Shown piece by piece: positions 32,368 to 40,492 of a stretch of 57,262 nucleotides of DNA. This DNA comes from a bacterium (lineage in GTDB: Bacteria; Elusimicrobiota; Elusimicrobia; Elusimicrobiales; UBA9959). Below the pieces are notes generated by a model, which made no database searches, was not told the DNA's origin, and worked only from the letters and a program-made list of their open reading frames with translations. The first letter of the stretch is position 1. Each line of letters starts with the position of its first letter. A program made the translations under genes and the position numbers. The stretch lies in NCBI GenBank assembly GCA_021847485.1, contig JAJZRA010000006.1:1-57262 (forward strand), in the 5' to 3' direction.

Positions 32368-33207
32368 TTATTTTACGGTAAAATCTTCCAGCTTGGCGAA
32401 GTTGTAGCCGCGGCGGCGCAGCTCGGGCACGGCCAGCTCCAGAGCCTGTTTCTCCGGCCATTCCGGATGGTTGAAGTGCATTATCACCACGGCCCCGTGG
32501 CGCGCCCCGGCCAGGATGTTGCGGCTCATCTTCCTCGCCGACAGGCGCATGGCGTCGCCCGCCAGGATGTCGTAGCTGACGACCTCCATGCCGAGCCGGG
32601 CCGCGACCTTGCGCGAGAGGTCGTCGGTGTAGGCCGTAGCCGAGCGGAAGAAGACAGGGCGCCGGCCGGTAAGGTTGGCTATCTTGCGCGCGCCCAGCTC
32701 CATCTCGTCCACCACGTCGCCGAGGTCCCGCGTGCCGTGCACGCCGTACTTCGTCCTGCCCTCGGTGGAGCAGAGGCGGTGCATCAGGCCGTGGTTCTCT
32801 ATCTCGAACAGCGGGTCTTTGGACAGCTTCTCGAATGTTCCGCGGTTCTTCTCTATCCAGATGCCGGTGACGAAGAGGGTCGCCGGGATCTTCTCTTTGC
32901 GCAGGTAGTCTATCAGCGCGGCGTTATAGCCGCTGTGGCGGCCCCCGCAGGCGTCGAAGGTGAGCGCTATCACCTTCTGGTCGAGGCTCTTATCCTCGTC
33001 CTTGCGCCGGTAACGGACGAACTCGCTGAACCGGCCGGCCTTGGCCCTGGCGAACTCGGCCATGATGCGCTTCTTGAAGGCGAGGTAGTCGGGGGTGTAG
33101 TAGGAGACGAGGGCGTTGCGCTCGTCCCCCCTCGGCCGGGCGGCGAGCGGCGCCGCGGCCAGTAACGCCGGGACCAGCGCGATGAGGAACGCCGCTTTTC
33201 TCGCCAT
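32368..33207 (-). CDS. polysaccharide deacetylase family protein
   Basis: The start is ATG 33207 with a signal peptide (MARKAAFLIALVPALLAAAP); TAGAAT at 33215-33220 ends seven bases upstream, so the mRNA is likely leaderless. The 279-residue product carries the NodB domain: VIALTFDACGG (catalytic Asp), IENHGLMHRL (metal-binding His pair) and VVIMHFN near the end. Such enzymes remove N-acetyl groups from chitin, peptidoglycan or other glycans outside the cytoplasm. The usual second Asp of TFDDG is replaced (TFDACG), as in one known subgroup. Confidence 0.88.
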   Translation of the reverse strand: MARKAAFLIALVPALLAAAPLAARPRGDERNALVSYYTPDYLAFKKRIMAEFARAKAGRFSEFVRYRRKDEDKSLDQKVIALTFDACGGRHSGYNAALIDYLRKEKIPATLFVTGIWIEKNRGTFEKLSKDPLFEIENHGLMHRLCSTEGRTKYGVHGTRDLGDVVDEMELGARKIANLTGRRPVFFRSATAYTDDLSRKVAARLGMEVVSYDILAGDAMRLSARKMSRNILAGARHGAVVIMHFNHPEWPEKQALELAVPELRRRGYNFAKLEDFTVK

Positions 33208-33244
33208 GCCGGATATTCTAGAAAATTCCGGGGGTCCAGTGGGG

Positions 33245-33264
33245 CCCGACACTACGCTGTCGGG
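33245..33264 (+). repeat. 20-bp interrupted palindrome, copy 4
   Basis: It reads CCCGACACTACGCTGTCGGG on the plus strand, inverted relative to the other copies. The next -10 (TATGAT) again starts after exactly nine bases, and points to the small gene at 33306. Confidence 0.92.
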
Positions 33265-33273
33265 TTGGTCTGC

Positions 33274-33279
33274 TATGAT
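33274..33279 (+). promoter_or_regulatory. -10 of the 33306 gene (TATGAT)
   Basis: TATGAT lies nine bases after palindrome copy 4 and 26 bases before the ATG. There is no consensus -35; the palindrome occupies that position. Confidence 0.55.
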
Positions 33280-33305
33280 ATTGGCGCTGAGGCAAGGGGG
33301 GGCTT

Positions 33306-33599
33306 ATGAGATGGAAAGTGGACGAATGGCTGAACGGGGGCTACCGCGCGCGCCGGGCCGGGACGCCGGCGGCCTTCATCTACCGGTCGCTGCGCTGGCC
33401 GGACTTCTACCTGGGCGGCGGGCCGGCCTACGAGGTGCGCTACGGAGGCGCGGCCGTGGCGCTTATAAGGCTGGAAGGCAAGGGGGCGACGGTGCGGCAA
33501 CTGCCTGCGGCCGGGGATTTCCCGGAACTGGGCGAGCTGGACCTGGCGGAGCTGGCGCTATGGCTCTGCAAGCTGCGGGGAGCGCGGTCCCTGAACTGA
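33306..33599 (+). CDS. small uncharacterised protein
   Basis: The 97-residue protein has no signal peptide or membrane helix. It is Trp/Tyr-rich at the N-terminus (MRWKVDEWLNGGYRARR, then WPDFYLGGG) and ends in a Leu-rich helix. A GGGGGG run precedes the ATG. I recognise no family. It is one of three genes with the palindrome promoter, with recQ and addA, so a DNA-related role is possible but unproven. Confidence 0.6.
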   Translation: MRWKVDEWLNGGYRARRAGTPAAFIYRSLRWPDFYLGGGPAYEVRYGGAAVALIRLEGKGATVRQLPAAGDFPELGELDLAELALWLCKLRGARSLN

Positions 33600-33611
33600 C
33601 CCGTGCCGGCG

Positions 33612-34574
33612 CTAGCGCCCCGCCACGGAGACTTTCCTCTCCCCTTTGACGCCGCCGGCCTCGGTAAGGCCCTCCACGTAAGCGTTGTACCGCGTCTGCA
33701 CCGGCTTACCGGGGCCGAGGCCGCCGGGGGCGAGGACGCTCTTTACGAAGCCGGAGTTCACGGGGAAAGCGGTCACCAGGTAGGCGCGCTTGAGGGCGGA
33801 ATCGTAGACGGAATAGACCAGCAGGTGAGTGTTGCCGCCGGCCGGCGCCTTGAACGGCACCAGGTCGGTGCGCAGCGCTACCTTGCGCCCGCCGGCCAGC
33901 GAGACCTCCTCGGTCAGCCTGGAGCGCTTCACCGGGCGCGAAGCGTAGGCCCGCGCGGCGGCGCCGCAATAAGGCAGCATGCGCGCGAGCAGGCCGGAGG
34001 CCGCGGGATCGTCCTTCAGGGCTATGCCGCCGGCCACGCAAGTGACGTTGGCCAGCAGCGTGCCTTCGGCCGGGGCCGGGCCGAGAAGCCCGCGCGGCAG
34101 GCCCAGGCCCTGCTCTATGTCGGGGCGCACCCAGCGGGCGCGCTTGAAGCCGAACTTGGTCGGCAGCAGGCTGAAGAGGTAGCCGTAGGTATGCTCCATG
34201 CCGGCGTGCGCGTAGCGCCCGCGCGGCTGGGGCGCGCCCAGCCTGGAGGCGAGGAAAGAAAGCACGCCCGGCTCCACTATGGTGCCGCGGGCCAGCTCGT
34301 CGAAATTTATGCTTTCGCCCCAGAGCCGCAGCACCGGGGTGGGCCTGTCGGCGTCCAGCTGCCGGAGCAGGCCGGGGGCGTAGGCGGCGAAGACCGGCTC
34401 CAGCGCCTCGTGGCGGTCAGCCTTCTCATCCAGCAGGCGCGCCACGCCGGCCCAGGGGCAGTCCTCGGCGGTCTCGGCGGCGGCCGCGCCGGGCGCGGCC
34501 TTGGCGGGACAGTCCGGGACCGCGGCGGGGGCGGCCGCGGGGCACAGCAGCAGCGCCAGCAGCAGCGCGCGCAT
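33612..34574 (-). CDS. secreted protein of unknown function
   Basis: The 320-residue product has a signal peptide (MRALLLALLLCPAAAPA). The mature part has Cys pairs (VPDCPAK, EDCPW, VTCVAGG, LPYCG) suggesting disulfides, and no recognised domain. Its ATG overlaps the stop of the preceding lipoprotein gene (TGATG), so they are translated together. Confidence 0.7.
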   Translation of the reverse strand: MRALLLALLLCPAAAPAAVPDCPAKAAPGAAAAETAEDCPWAGVARLLDEKADRHEALEPVFAAYAPGLLRQLDADRPTPVLRLWGESINFDELARGTIVEPGVLSFLASRLGAPQPRGRYAHAGMEHTYGYLFSLLPTKFGFKRARWVRPDIEQGLGLPRGLLGPAPAEGTLLANVTCVAGGIALKDDPAASGLLARMLPYCGAAARAYASRPVKRSRLTEEVSLAGGRKVALRTDLVPFKAPAGGNTHLLVYSVYDSALKRAYLVTAFPVNSGFVKSVLAPGGLGPGKPVQTRYNAYVEGLTEAGGVKGERKVSVAGR

Positions 34575-34879
34575 CAGGCCAGTCTCCGGAAATCCGCGCG
34601 GCTCACGGTATAATAGCGCGTCCCGCAGGGGTAGCCGGGGTAGGGGCCGCAGGAGCCGTCGCCGTTCTTGGCCGGGGCGGTGCTGGTGTTAACGGAATTG
34701 GCGATATCCTGCAGGGTCTGGGGCTTGGGCTGCGTCTCGGCCGCCTTCTGGGACCTGAAGCAGGCCGCCAGCGAGGCCAGGCCGAAAGCCAGCAGTCCCA
34801 GCACGCCGAACCTGGCGATCCTGTTGACCTCCGGCCTGTTCAGGCCGGCCTTGGTCCCGAGCTCGTAAAGTTTTTTCAT
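34574..34879 (-). CDS. putative lipoprotein
   Basis: The 101-residue protein has a 24-residue basic leader, a hydrophobic helix (FGVLGLLAFGLASLAAC) and a LAAC lipobox-like end, then a polar, Pro/Thr-rich tail with a Cys pair (GSCGPYPGYPCG). GAGGGGAGGAGCC precedes the ATG. A TAGAAT lies near 34904-34909. The leader is long for a lipoprotein, so a membrane anchor is the alternative. Function unknown. Confidence 0.65.
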   Translation of the reverse strand: MKKLYELGTKAGLNRPEVNRIARFGVLGLLAFGLASLAACFRSQKAAETQPKPQTLQDIANSVNTSTAPAKNGDGSCGPYPGYPCGTRYYTVSRADFRRLA

Positions 34880-34924
34880 GGCTCCTCCCCTCGCTACCTG
34901 GAAATTCTAGACAATTTCGGCGGA

Positions 34925-34960
34925 GAAAAAAAGACCGGCGCCCGTATGAGCGGGCGCCGG
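34925..34960 (-). terminator. intrinsic terminator after the small lipoprotein gene
   Basis: A ten-base stem CCGGCGCCCG/CGGGCGCCGG (34935-34944 with 34951-34960) is followed on the minus strand by seven U. Confidence 0.85.
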
Positions 34961-34978
34961 CCGTTATGCGAGGAAGGC

Positions 34979-35164
34979 TTACTTGCCCTTCTTCTCGGTG
35001 GCCGGGGCCGGGGTGGCGGCCGGGGTAGCGGCCGGGGCGGCGGTCTCGACGGCGGTGCCGGCGACCTGCTCGGTGGCGGCAGGGGCGGCGGCCTCCTGCT
35101 TCTTGCAGGCGACGGCGAAGGTCAGGGCGACGACGGGCAGCGCGAACAGTACTATCTTCTTCAT
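34979..35164 (-). CDS. small Ala/Pro-rich lipoprotein
   Basis: The start is ATG 35164 (MKKIVLFALPVVALTFAVAC), with AGGAGAAACC upstream. The 61-residue product has a lipobox (FAVAC, Cys20), then an Ala/Pro/Thr-rich unstructured tail ending in KKGK. Such tails are seen in envelope spacers. A nine-base hairpin (35187-35195 with 35202-35210) lies in the leader and may stabilise the mRNA. TATAAT at 35274-35279 could be its promoter. Confidence 0.7.
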   Translation of the reverse strand: MKKIVLFALPVVALTFAVACKKQEAAAPAATEQVAGTAVETAAPAATPAATPAPATEKKGK

Positions 35165-35228
35165 TTCTTGGTTTCTCCTATGATTTCCGGCCGCCTTAAG
35201 CGGCGGCCGGCTAAATACCGAAATCTTC

Positions 35229-35256
35229 AAAAAAGGGACGGACCGCGGTCCGCCCC
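35229..35256 (-). terminator. intrinsic terminator after the UbiUV-like operon
   Basis: A ten-base stem GGGGCGGACC/GGTCCGTCCC (minus strand) is followed by six U. It ends the operon running from tlyA to the methyltransferase. Confidence 0.85.
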
Positions 35257-35306
35257 TGCCCAACGCCTAAAGATTATAATATTTCCCCCCGTCGTGGCAA
35301 ATGGCC

Positions 35307-36281
35307 TCAGGCGCCGCGGGCCCGCAGGGCCGCGGCCCGCAGCGACCAGGCCAGCGCGGTGGCGGCCGTAAAGACCTCCGGCGCGCCTTCGGCCGGCCCC
35401 GGGCCGGGCGGCTCGGCGGCGCCGGCCAGCGCGGCCGCGGTCAGGGCGCGGCCTGCGGCCAGGGCGGCGGCGAAGGCCTCGTCGCGCCCCGCGCCGCGCT
35501 CCAGCCCGGCCGCGTAAGCGGCGGCCAGCCGGCCCTGCAGCCGCCACGAGACCAGCCGCGCGCAGGCGGCCGCCTCCGGAGAAGGGCGTTCTTCGTTCTC
35601 CTGCTCCAGCGCGAACCAGGCCAGGGCGGCCGGGGCGCTGACCAGCGCCTCCTCCAGCGCGGCGGCCGGGGCGCCCGCCGCGCCGGTGAGCGTCCTTACG
35701 GTCCGTTCCAGGCCGGCGGCGCAGAGCTCGTCGGCCGGCACGGCCAGCCCCTCGTCGAGCAGGCGCCGCCTGAAGGCGCAGGCCAGCGCGGCCCGCTCCC
35801 CTTCGCGCCTGACGGCCCGCACGCGCAGCGCCGGCCGGTGCGGCTGGCAGAGGAACTCCTCCGGCGGGGCCGCGTCGAAGCCGGCCTCGTCGAGCAGTTC
35901 GAGCAGCAGGTCCTTGGGGAAGCAGTAGACGTGGCCCATCCCCGGCGTTTCCGAGCCGTAGACCCAGCCGAGGGCGGCCTCGCGCGCCGCGGCGTCCCCG
36001 GCGAGGAAGATCTCGAAGGTCCGCTCGATATGCGGGGTCTCCAGCAGCAGGGCGCCGCCCGGCGCCAGCACGCGGCGGCATTCGGACAGGAAATACTTGG
36101 CCTTGAAGAAGCCGAGGTGCTCTATCAGGTGCGCCGCGCGCGCCTCGGAGACGGAGCCGGCCGGGAAGTCCAGGTCGTGGGCTGGCATCAGCCGGTCCGC
36201 GGCCGAATCGGGGGCGGCGTCCAGGTTGAGCCAGCCGTCGAGGCGCTCGTAGCCGCAGCCGAGGTTCAGTTTATACTTCAT
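35307..36281 (-). CDS. SAM-dependent methyltransferase, last gene of the UbiUV-like operon
   Basis: Residues 1-110 are a class I methyltransferase: YKLNLGCGYE (SAM loop), LNLDAA, HDLDF, LIEHLGF and RVLAPGGALLLETP. From residue of about 160 the protein is an Ala-rich helical extension of unknown role. Its start overlaps the end of the second UbiV-like gene by 11 bases, so they are co-translated. The substrate is not evident; a small molecule processed by the operon is plausible. Confidence 0.85.
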   Translation of the reverse strand: MKYKLNLGCGYERLDGWLNLDAAPDSAADRLMPAHDLDFPAGSVSEARAAHLIEHLGFFKAKYFLSECRRVLAPGGALLLETPHIERTFEIFLAGDAAAREAALGWVYGSETPGMGHVYCFPKDLLLELLDEAGFDAAPPEEFLCQPHRPALRVRAVRREGERAALACAFRRRLLDEGLAVPADELCAAGLERTVRTLTGAAGAPAAALEEALVSAPAALAWFALEQENEERPSPEAAACARLVSWRLQGRLAAAYAAGLERGAGRDEAFAAALAAGRALTAAALAGAAEPPGPGPAEGAPEVFTAATALAWSLRAAALRARGA

Positions 36282-36954
36282 TCTTCGCCGCCGGCGGAGT
36301 GAAGACGTTGCGGGCTGCCGCCCCGCGCGGCCCCTGCCCTTTTACGAAATAGGCGCAGCCGCGCAGCCACAGCGGCTTCGGCACGCGCGGGCTGACGAAG
36401 CGGCGGGCCCGCCCCAGGCAGGAGCGCCCGCAGCTCTCCGCCCACCTGTTCTCCCACGGGCAGAAGCGCGTGACGGTGGCGTAGCGGAACGGGTAATGCC
36501 AGGAGAGGGGCAGCCCGTAAGGCTCGAGCCGGCCGATAACGGCCGCGTCGTCCACCTCGAAGCCGGAGATCCGGTACCTGGCCAGGAAGCCGCGCGCGTA
36601 GTCCTCCGGCATGATCTTCACGCGGTGCGCCAGGATGCGCCCGCAGGAGACCTTTATCCCGCGGCGGCGGCGCAGCGTCTCCAGCAGGCCCAGGTCATTG
36701 GCGATCACCTCCAGCCCGCCGCCGCGGGAGAGGACGGGCAGCAGCTTCTTCACCCGGCCGAGGGCCGCTTCGGTGAGCAGCCCGGTGGCGAGCGTTATCC
36801 TGCCTTTGAAGGCCCGCCTCAGCGCGGCCGCCTCAGCCGGGGACGGCAGCAGGTTGGCGCAGAATTCAGAGCCGGCCACGACGGCGCTCAGCCCGCGCGG
36901 CAGCGCGCCGACGGCCTCCGGCGAACAGGTCTCCAGGGCTAACGCCTTTTCCAT
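36271..36954 (-). CDS. UbiV-like U32-family Fe-S protein, copy 2
   Basis: The start is ATG 36954, preceded by GAGGAACGC; the product has 227 residues. It parallels the UbiV plan: a strand ending in VVAGSEFCANL (first Cys), ALGRVKKLLP, LEVIANDLGLLETL, and RFCPWENRWAESCGRSC with three more Cys. UbiV binds a 4Fe-4S cluster with four Cys in the same order and works with UbiU in O2-independent hydroxylation. It overlaps copy 2 of the UbiU-like gene by 16 bases. It is a paralogue of the gene at 37781 (shared RFCPWE, CG, CLG and EFCxN). The family placement is by pattern, not by search. Confidence 0.75.
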   Translation of the reverse strand: MEKALALETCSPEAVGALPRGLSAVVAGSEFCANLLPSPAEAAALRRAFKGRITLATGLLTEAALGRVKKLLPVLSRGGGLEVIANDLGLLETLRRRRGIKVSCGRILAHRVKIMPEDYARGFLARYRISGFEVDDAAVIGRLEPYGLPLSWHYPFRYATVTRFCPWENRWAESCGRSCLGRARRFVSPRVPKPLWLRGCAYFVKGQGPRGAAARNVFTPPAAKNEV

Positions 36955-37784
36955 GCGTTCCTCGCGTGCCGCGACACCGTGAAATAGAGCTGTTCCCCCA
37001 GCCTGGCGAACTCCTCCCGGTCGCGGACCTTCTCCAGCAGCTTCGTCATGATCCTGGCGAATTTGAAGACCTCGAGTTCCTCGGAGAAATCGTTCATGCG
37101 GATGATCTTGAGGTACTGCGCGCCGCTGTGGTGGAAGCCGTGCACCGCGCGCATCTTCTCCCGCGCCGGGGCCTCCGGCATGCGGTAGCGGCCGCCGGGA
37201 CCCCTGTAGGGGAACCGGCAGGTCTGGTCCCTGTGCGTCAGGTTCCACAGGCGGCAGGCCGGGTCCACGTTGGCGCAGCAGAAATCGGCGTGGAAGAAAA
37301 CCTCCGTCTCGAGACCGTAGGGGTTGGCTATCAGCGGCGCGGCCTCGGAAGGCAGCAGGTGGAAAGGCAGCACCACGCGCGACGCGCCCAGCTCGCGGTA
37401 GCGCTTCATCGCCGGCAGGTTGAAGCAGAGCGCCAGGCTGCTGACCGTCAGCCGGGCCTTAAGGCCGAGGCCGCAGAGGGCCTCCAGCATCGGGGTCTCG
37501 CGCACGATGCAGGCGCCCAGGCCGGCCTCGTCCAGTTCCTCGGCGGCGGAAAGCGTCCTGCGGGCCCTGGCCCCGAAGGAAGGCTGGTTGACGAGCAGCG
37601 AGAAGCGGCGGCCCATCCCGGCGGCGAGGACCACGGCCGCCTTGAGCTCGTCCATGGTCTGGAAGGACTGCGCCGGCAGGCGGTGGTTGGGCACCGCGGC
37701 GAGGCCGCCGTAGAGTTCGTCGGCCCCGAGGCGCAGCATCGTCTCGGCCTCGCGGTAGGTCTTAACGCCGACTACCGTCTTCAC
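36939..37784 (-). CDS. UbiU-like U32-family Fe-S protein, copy 2
   Basis: The start is GTG 37784, whose GTGA overlaps the stop of the UbiV-like gene upstream. The 281-residue product begins KTVVGVKTYREAETMLRLGADELYGG and is a U32-type TIM-barrel. The hallmark is EVFFHADFCCANVDPACRL followed by CRFPY: four Cys in the place where U32 proteins bind an Fe-S cluster. It is a clear paralogue of the gene at 38485. U32 enzymes include UbiU, RlhA and TrhP, which hydroxylate or modify substrates without O2. Substrate unknown. Confidence 0.78.
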   Translation of the reverse strand: MKTVVGVKTYREAETMLRLGADELYGGLAAVPNHRLPAQSFQTMDELKAAVVLAAGMGRRFSLLVNQPSFGARARRTLSAAEELDEAGLGACIVRETPMLEALCGLGLKARLTVSSLALCFNLPAMKRYRELGASRVVLPFHLLPSEAAPLIANPYGLETEVFFHADFCCANVDPACRLWNLTHRDQTCRFPYRGPGGRYRMPEAPAREKMRAVHGFHHSGAQYLKIIRMNDFSEELEVFKFARIMTKLLEKVRDREEFARLGEQLYFTVSRHARNAWKRR

Positions 37785-38488
37785 GCGGCCTCCGGGGCGG
37801 GCAGCGGCTCGCCGACCAGCCGGTCTATCGCCGGGTGGCGGGGCGGCCGGCCGGTCCTGACGCCGTAGGCCTGCCCCTTGAGCAGCAGCGGGGCCGGCAG
37901 GCGCGGGTGCTCGAGCTTCCTGACGGCGCCCAGGCAGGCGTAGCCGCAGGGCCCCTGCCAGCGCCGCTCCCAAGGGCAGAAGCGCGTGACCGAAAGATAG
38001 CGGAAAGGGGTGTGGAAAGAATACTTCAGGCCGAAGCCCTCGAAACGCGGCAGCAGCGCGGGGTCGTCGAGCTCAACGCGGCGCACGCCGTGCTCCTTCA
38101 GGAAGCCGCGGGCGAAACCGCGGGGCATCACCTTGACCCGGTGCATGAAGACGCGCCCCAGCGAAGGGCGCACGCTCCGGGCCCAGCGGGCGCGGGCCGC
38201 GTGCAGCAGGCCGAGGTCGTTGACGACCAGCTCCAGCGGCCGGCGGGGCGAGGCGTGGGCTTCGACTATCTCCTCCACCGAGTCGAAGGCGGCGTCGGTC
38301 AGCAGCGGCGTCACCAGGACCACGCGGCCGCCGAAAGCGTCCACGGCGCAGGCGAAATCGTCGGGGGACGGCACGAGGTTCTGGCAGAACTCGTCGCCGA
38401 GGTAGAGCAGGTCCAGGCCCCGGCGCGCCCGCGCGGGCGCGGCCCGGAAGGCCGGGGCGGACAGCTGCAGCGCCTTCTCCGCGGTCAT
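37781..38488 (-). CDS. UbiV-like U32-family Fe-S protein, copy 1
   Basis: The 235-residue product has LLYLGDEFCQNLVPSPDDF (first Cys, residue 35), LELVVNDLGLLHAARAR and SVTRFCPWERRW, then PCGYACLG. E. coli UbiV has its first cluster Cys after the same VIYLGEAVC pattern and three further Cys spaced x12 and x3; here the spacing is x9 and x3. The ATG overlaps the stop of the UbiU-like gene by four bases (ATGA). It is shorter than UbiV (about 290 residues), lacking much of the C-terminus. Confidence 0.75.
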   Translation of the reverse strand: MTAEKALQLSAPAFRAAPARARRGLDLLYLGDEFCQNLVPSPDDFACAVDAFGGRVVLVTPLLTDAAFDSVEEIVEAHASPRRPLELVVNDLGLLHAARARWARSVRPSLGRVFMHRVKVMPRGFARGFLKEHGVRRVELDDPALLPRFEGFGLKYSFHTPFRYLSVTRFCPWERRWQGPCGYACLGAVRKLEHPRLPAPLLLKGQAYGVRTGRPPRHPAIDRLVGEPLPAPEAA

Positions 38489-39324
38489 CCGCCGGTCCTC
38501 CCGCCGTGGCGGCTCACCGAGAAATAGAGCTTCTCCCCGAGCTTGCGGAACTCCCCGCGGGAGACGCCCTTCTCCAGCAGGGCCAGCATGACCCGGGCCT
38601 CCTTAAGCACTTCCTGCTGGTCCCTGAAATCGTTCACGCGGATGATCTTGAGGTATTTCACCCCGGCGTGGAAGGTGTCGTAGACCTGGTCCAGCTTCTG
38701 CGGCACGTCGGCCTCGGGCATGCGGTGCGGCCGCCCGCCGCAGGTGTACGGGAAGCGGCAGACCTGGAAGGCCTTCAGCCAGCCGTCCAGCCGGCAGGCC
38801 GGGTCCATGTTGGGACAGCAGAAGTCGGCGTGGAAGAAGGCCTCGGTCTCCATGCCGTAACGGTTGTTCACCAGGCGCCCGGCCTCGGAAGGCTGCAGGT
38901 GGAAGGGCAGGATCACGCGCTTCACGCCCAGCCCCCGGTAATAGTCCAGCGCGCGGGAATTGAAGACGAGCGACAGGCTGCTTATTATGAAGTCGGCCTT
39001 CACGCCGCGCGCGCGCAGGTAGTGCAGCAGCGGCAGCTCGCGGATGATGACCGGCACCCGGCAGGCCTTCAGGATGGCCTTCACGCGGGCGGCCACGGAC
39101 GGGTAGCTGTCCTCGAAGCAGGCTTCGTTGACCGCCAGCAGCGCGCGTTTGCCCCGGGCGCGGGCCATGAGGGCGATGCGCACGAACTCGGCGTCGTCCT
39201 TCAGGCACTGGTCCTCGTCGCGGTGGTTGGGCAGGCCGGGCACGCCGCAGTAGACCTCGGCCGCGCCGTTGGCGAGCAGCCACTCGGCTTCTTCGTAAGC
39301 TTTGGAGCCCGCCACTATCAGCAT
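38485..39324 (-). CDS. UbiU-like U32-family Fe-S protein, copy 1
   Basis: The 279-residue product begins MLIVAGSKAYEEAEWLLANG and has EAFFHADFCCPNMDPACRL and VCRFPYTCGG, the same four-Cys pattern as copy 2. It is shorter than UbiU (about 330 residues) and lacks the extra C-terminal region. TAGAAT at 39331-39336 lies six bases before the ATG, giving the pair its own leaderless promoter inside the operon. Downstream genes overlap one another by 4-16 bases. Confidence 0.78.
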   Translation of the reverse strand: MLIVAGSKAYEEAEWLLANGAAEVYCGVPGLPNHRDEDQCLKDDAEFVRIALMARARGKRALLAVNEACFEDSYPSVAARVKAILKACRVPVIIRELPLLHYLRARGVKADFIISSLSLVFNSRALDYYRGLGVKRVILPFHLQPSEAGRLVNNRYGMETEAFFHADFCCPNMDPACRLDGWLKAFQVCRFPYTCGGRPHRMPEADVPQKLDQVYDTFHAGVKYLKIIRVNDFRDQQEVLKEARVMLALLEKGVSRGEFRKLGEKLYFSVSRHGGRTGG

Positions 39325-39330
39325 AGGGAT

Positions 39331-39336
39331 ATTCTA
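39331..39336 (-). promoter_or_regulatory. internal -10 before the first UbiU-like gene
   Basis: TAGAAT on the minus strand lies six bases before the ATG at 39324, between the radical SAM gene and the UbiU-like gene. Confidence 0.6.
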
Positions 39337-39343
39337 TGAAAAA

Positions 39344-40492
39344 TCAGCCGCGCCTGCCGGAGAAGATCCGGCCCAGGCGGCCCAGCCCGCGCGGGACGCC
39401 GAGCCCCGCCAGCCTCAGCCGCAGCCGGCCGAACGGGGAGGCCAGTTCCTCCCTGAACAGCTCCCGCTCGACGCTGCGGAAGCAGTAGGGATCGTTGTGC
39501 AGGCGGCCGGTCTTCATCAGCGACATCTCGCTGCAGCCGCCGCCGCACGCGGAAACGTGCTCGCAGGCGGCGCATTCCGGGCCGGCCTGGTCCGGCGTGA
39601 AGGCCCGGGCGTAGCGGAAGGCGGCCGGGTCGTTCCAGATGGCGGCGAAGGCGCGCTCCCGCACGTTCCCTTCCACGAACGCCTCGTCGTTGATGGCGAG
39701 GCAGCCCAGCACGCCGCCGTCGCTCCTGACCCCGGCCACCGAGACGCCGGCCTGGCAGCCTTCCCACTTTTCGTAGAGCGAAACGTTCTTGAGCAGCAGC
39801 GAATGGTAGCCCAGGTCGTGGGCGCCTATCACCGGCAGGACCTCCGGGGGGTACTCCCTGCGGCAGGCTTCGACGAAAAGGCCGACGGAATAGAACTCCT
39901 CCTTGTCGAGCAGCAGGCCGCGCGAGAAGCGCCCTCCCTCCGCGCCCGCCGTCTGCACCTGCCAGGCGATGCCCCGCCCCTTCAGCAGGTCCCTCAGGGC
40001 CGGCAGTTCCTTTATATTCAGCCGGTGGACGGTGGTGATGACGCTGACCGGCAGGCCCTCTTCCAGGCAGCGCGCTATGAAGGCGGAGGCCTTGGCGAAA
40101 GCGCCGGGCACGCCGCGGATCCGGTCGTGCAGGCCGGGGTCGGCCGCGTCGAGGCTTACGGCCACGGCCCGAGGCGAGAGGGCTTTCAGGCGGGCGAAGA
40201 CGTCCTCCCCGCCCACGGTGCCGTTGGTGATGACCGAGAGCTCCATGCCGAGCTCCCGCACCCGGGACGCGATAGCGAAGAAATCCTTCCGCAACAGCGG
40301 TTCGCCCCCCATCAGCGCCACGCCGCGCACGCCGGCCCGCGCGAAGTCGGCGCAGAGCGCCAGCGCCTCCTCCGGGGACAGCTCGGCCGCGCGCCGGCCG
40401 CCGGCGGTGGAGCCGCAGTGCAGGCACTTGAGGTTGCAGGCCAGGGTCAGCTCCCAGACCACGCAGGCGGGAGTTAAATTCCTATTTTCCAC
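39344..40492 (-). CDS. radical SAM/SPASM enzyme
   Basis: The 382-residue protein has the radical SAM motif CNLKCLHC (about residues 19-26), the GGEPL loop and a C-terminal SPASM-like Cys cluster (CAACEHVSACGGGC, then PYC). SPASM enzymes often modify peptides or cofactors. The start is GTG 40492, overlapping tlyA by 11 bases with no clear ribosome site, so translation is coupled. It sits directly before two UbiU/UbiV-like pairs, suggesting one pathway. Confidence 0.88.
   Translation of the reverse strand: MENRNLTPACVVWELTLACNLKCLHCGSTAGGRRAAELSPEEALALCADFARAGVRGVALMGGEPLLRKDFFAIASRVRELGMELSVITNGTVGGEDVFARLKALSPRAVAVSLDAADPGLHDRIRGVPGAFAKASAFIARCLEEGLPVSVITTVHRLNIKELPALRDLLKGRGIAWQVQTAGAEGGRFSRGLLLDKEEFYSVGLFVEACRREYPPEVLPVIGAHDLGYHSLLLKNVSLYEKWEGCQAGVSVAGVRSDGGVLGCLAINDEAFVEGNVRERAFAAIWNDPAAFRYARAFTPDQAGPECAACEHVSACGGGCSEMSLMKTGRLHNDPYCFRSVERELFREELASPFGRLRLRLAGLGVPRGLGRLGRIFSGRRG

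Noticed and set aside
15101-33264. The 20-bp palindromes as CRISPR repeats or an attC/dif-type site
   Set aside because: The copies are 0.9-11 kb apart with no regular spacers, and no cas, integrase or Xer gene is nearby.
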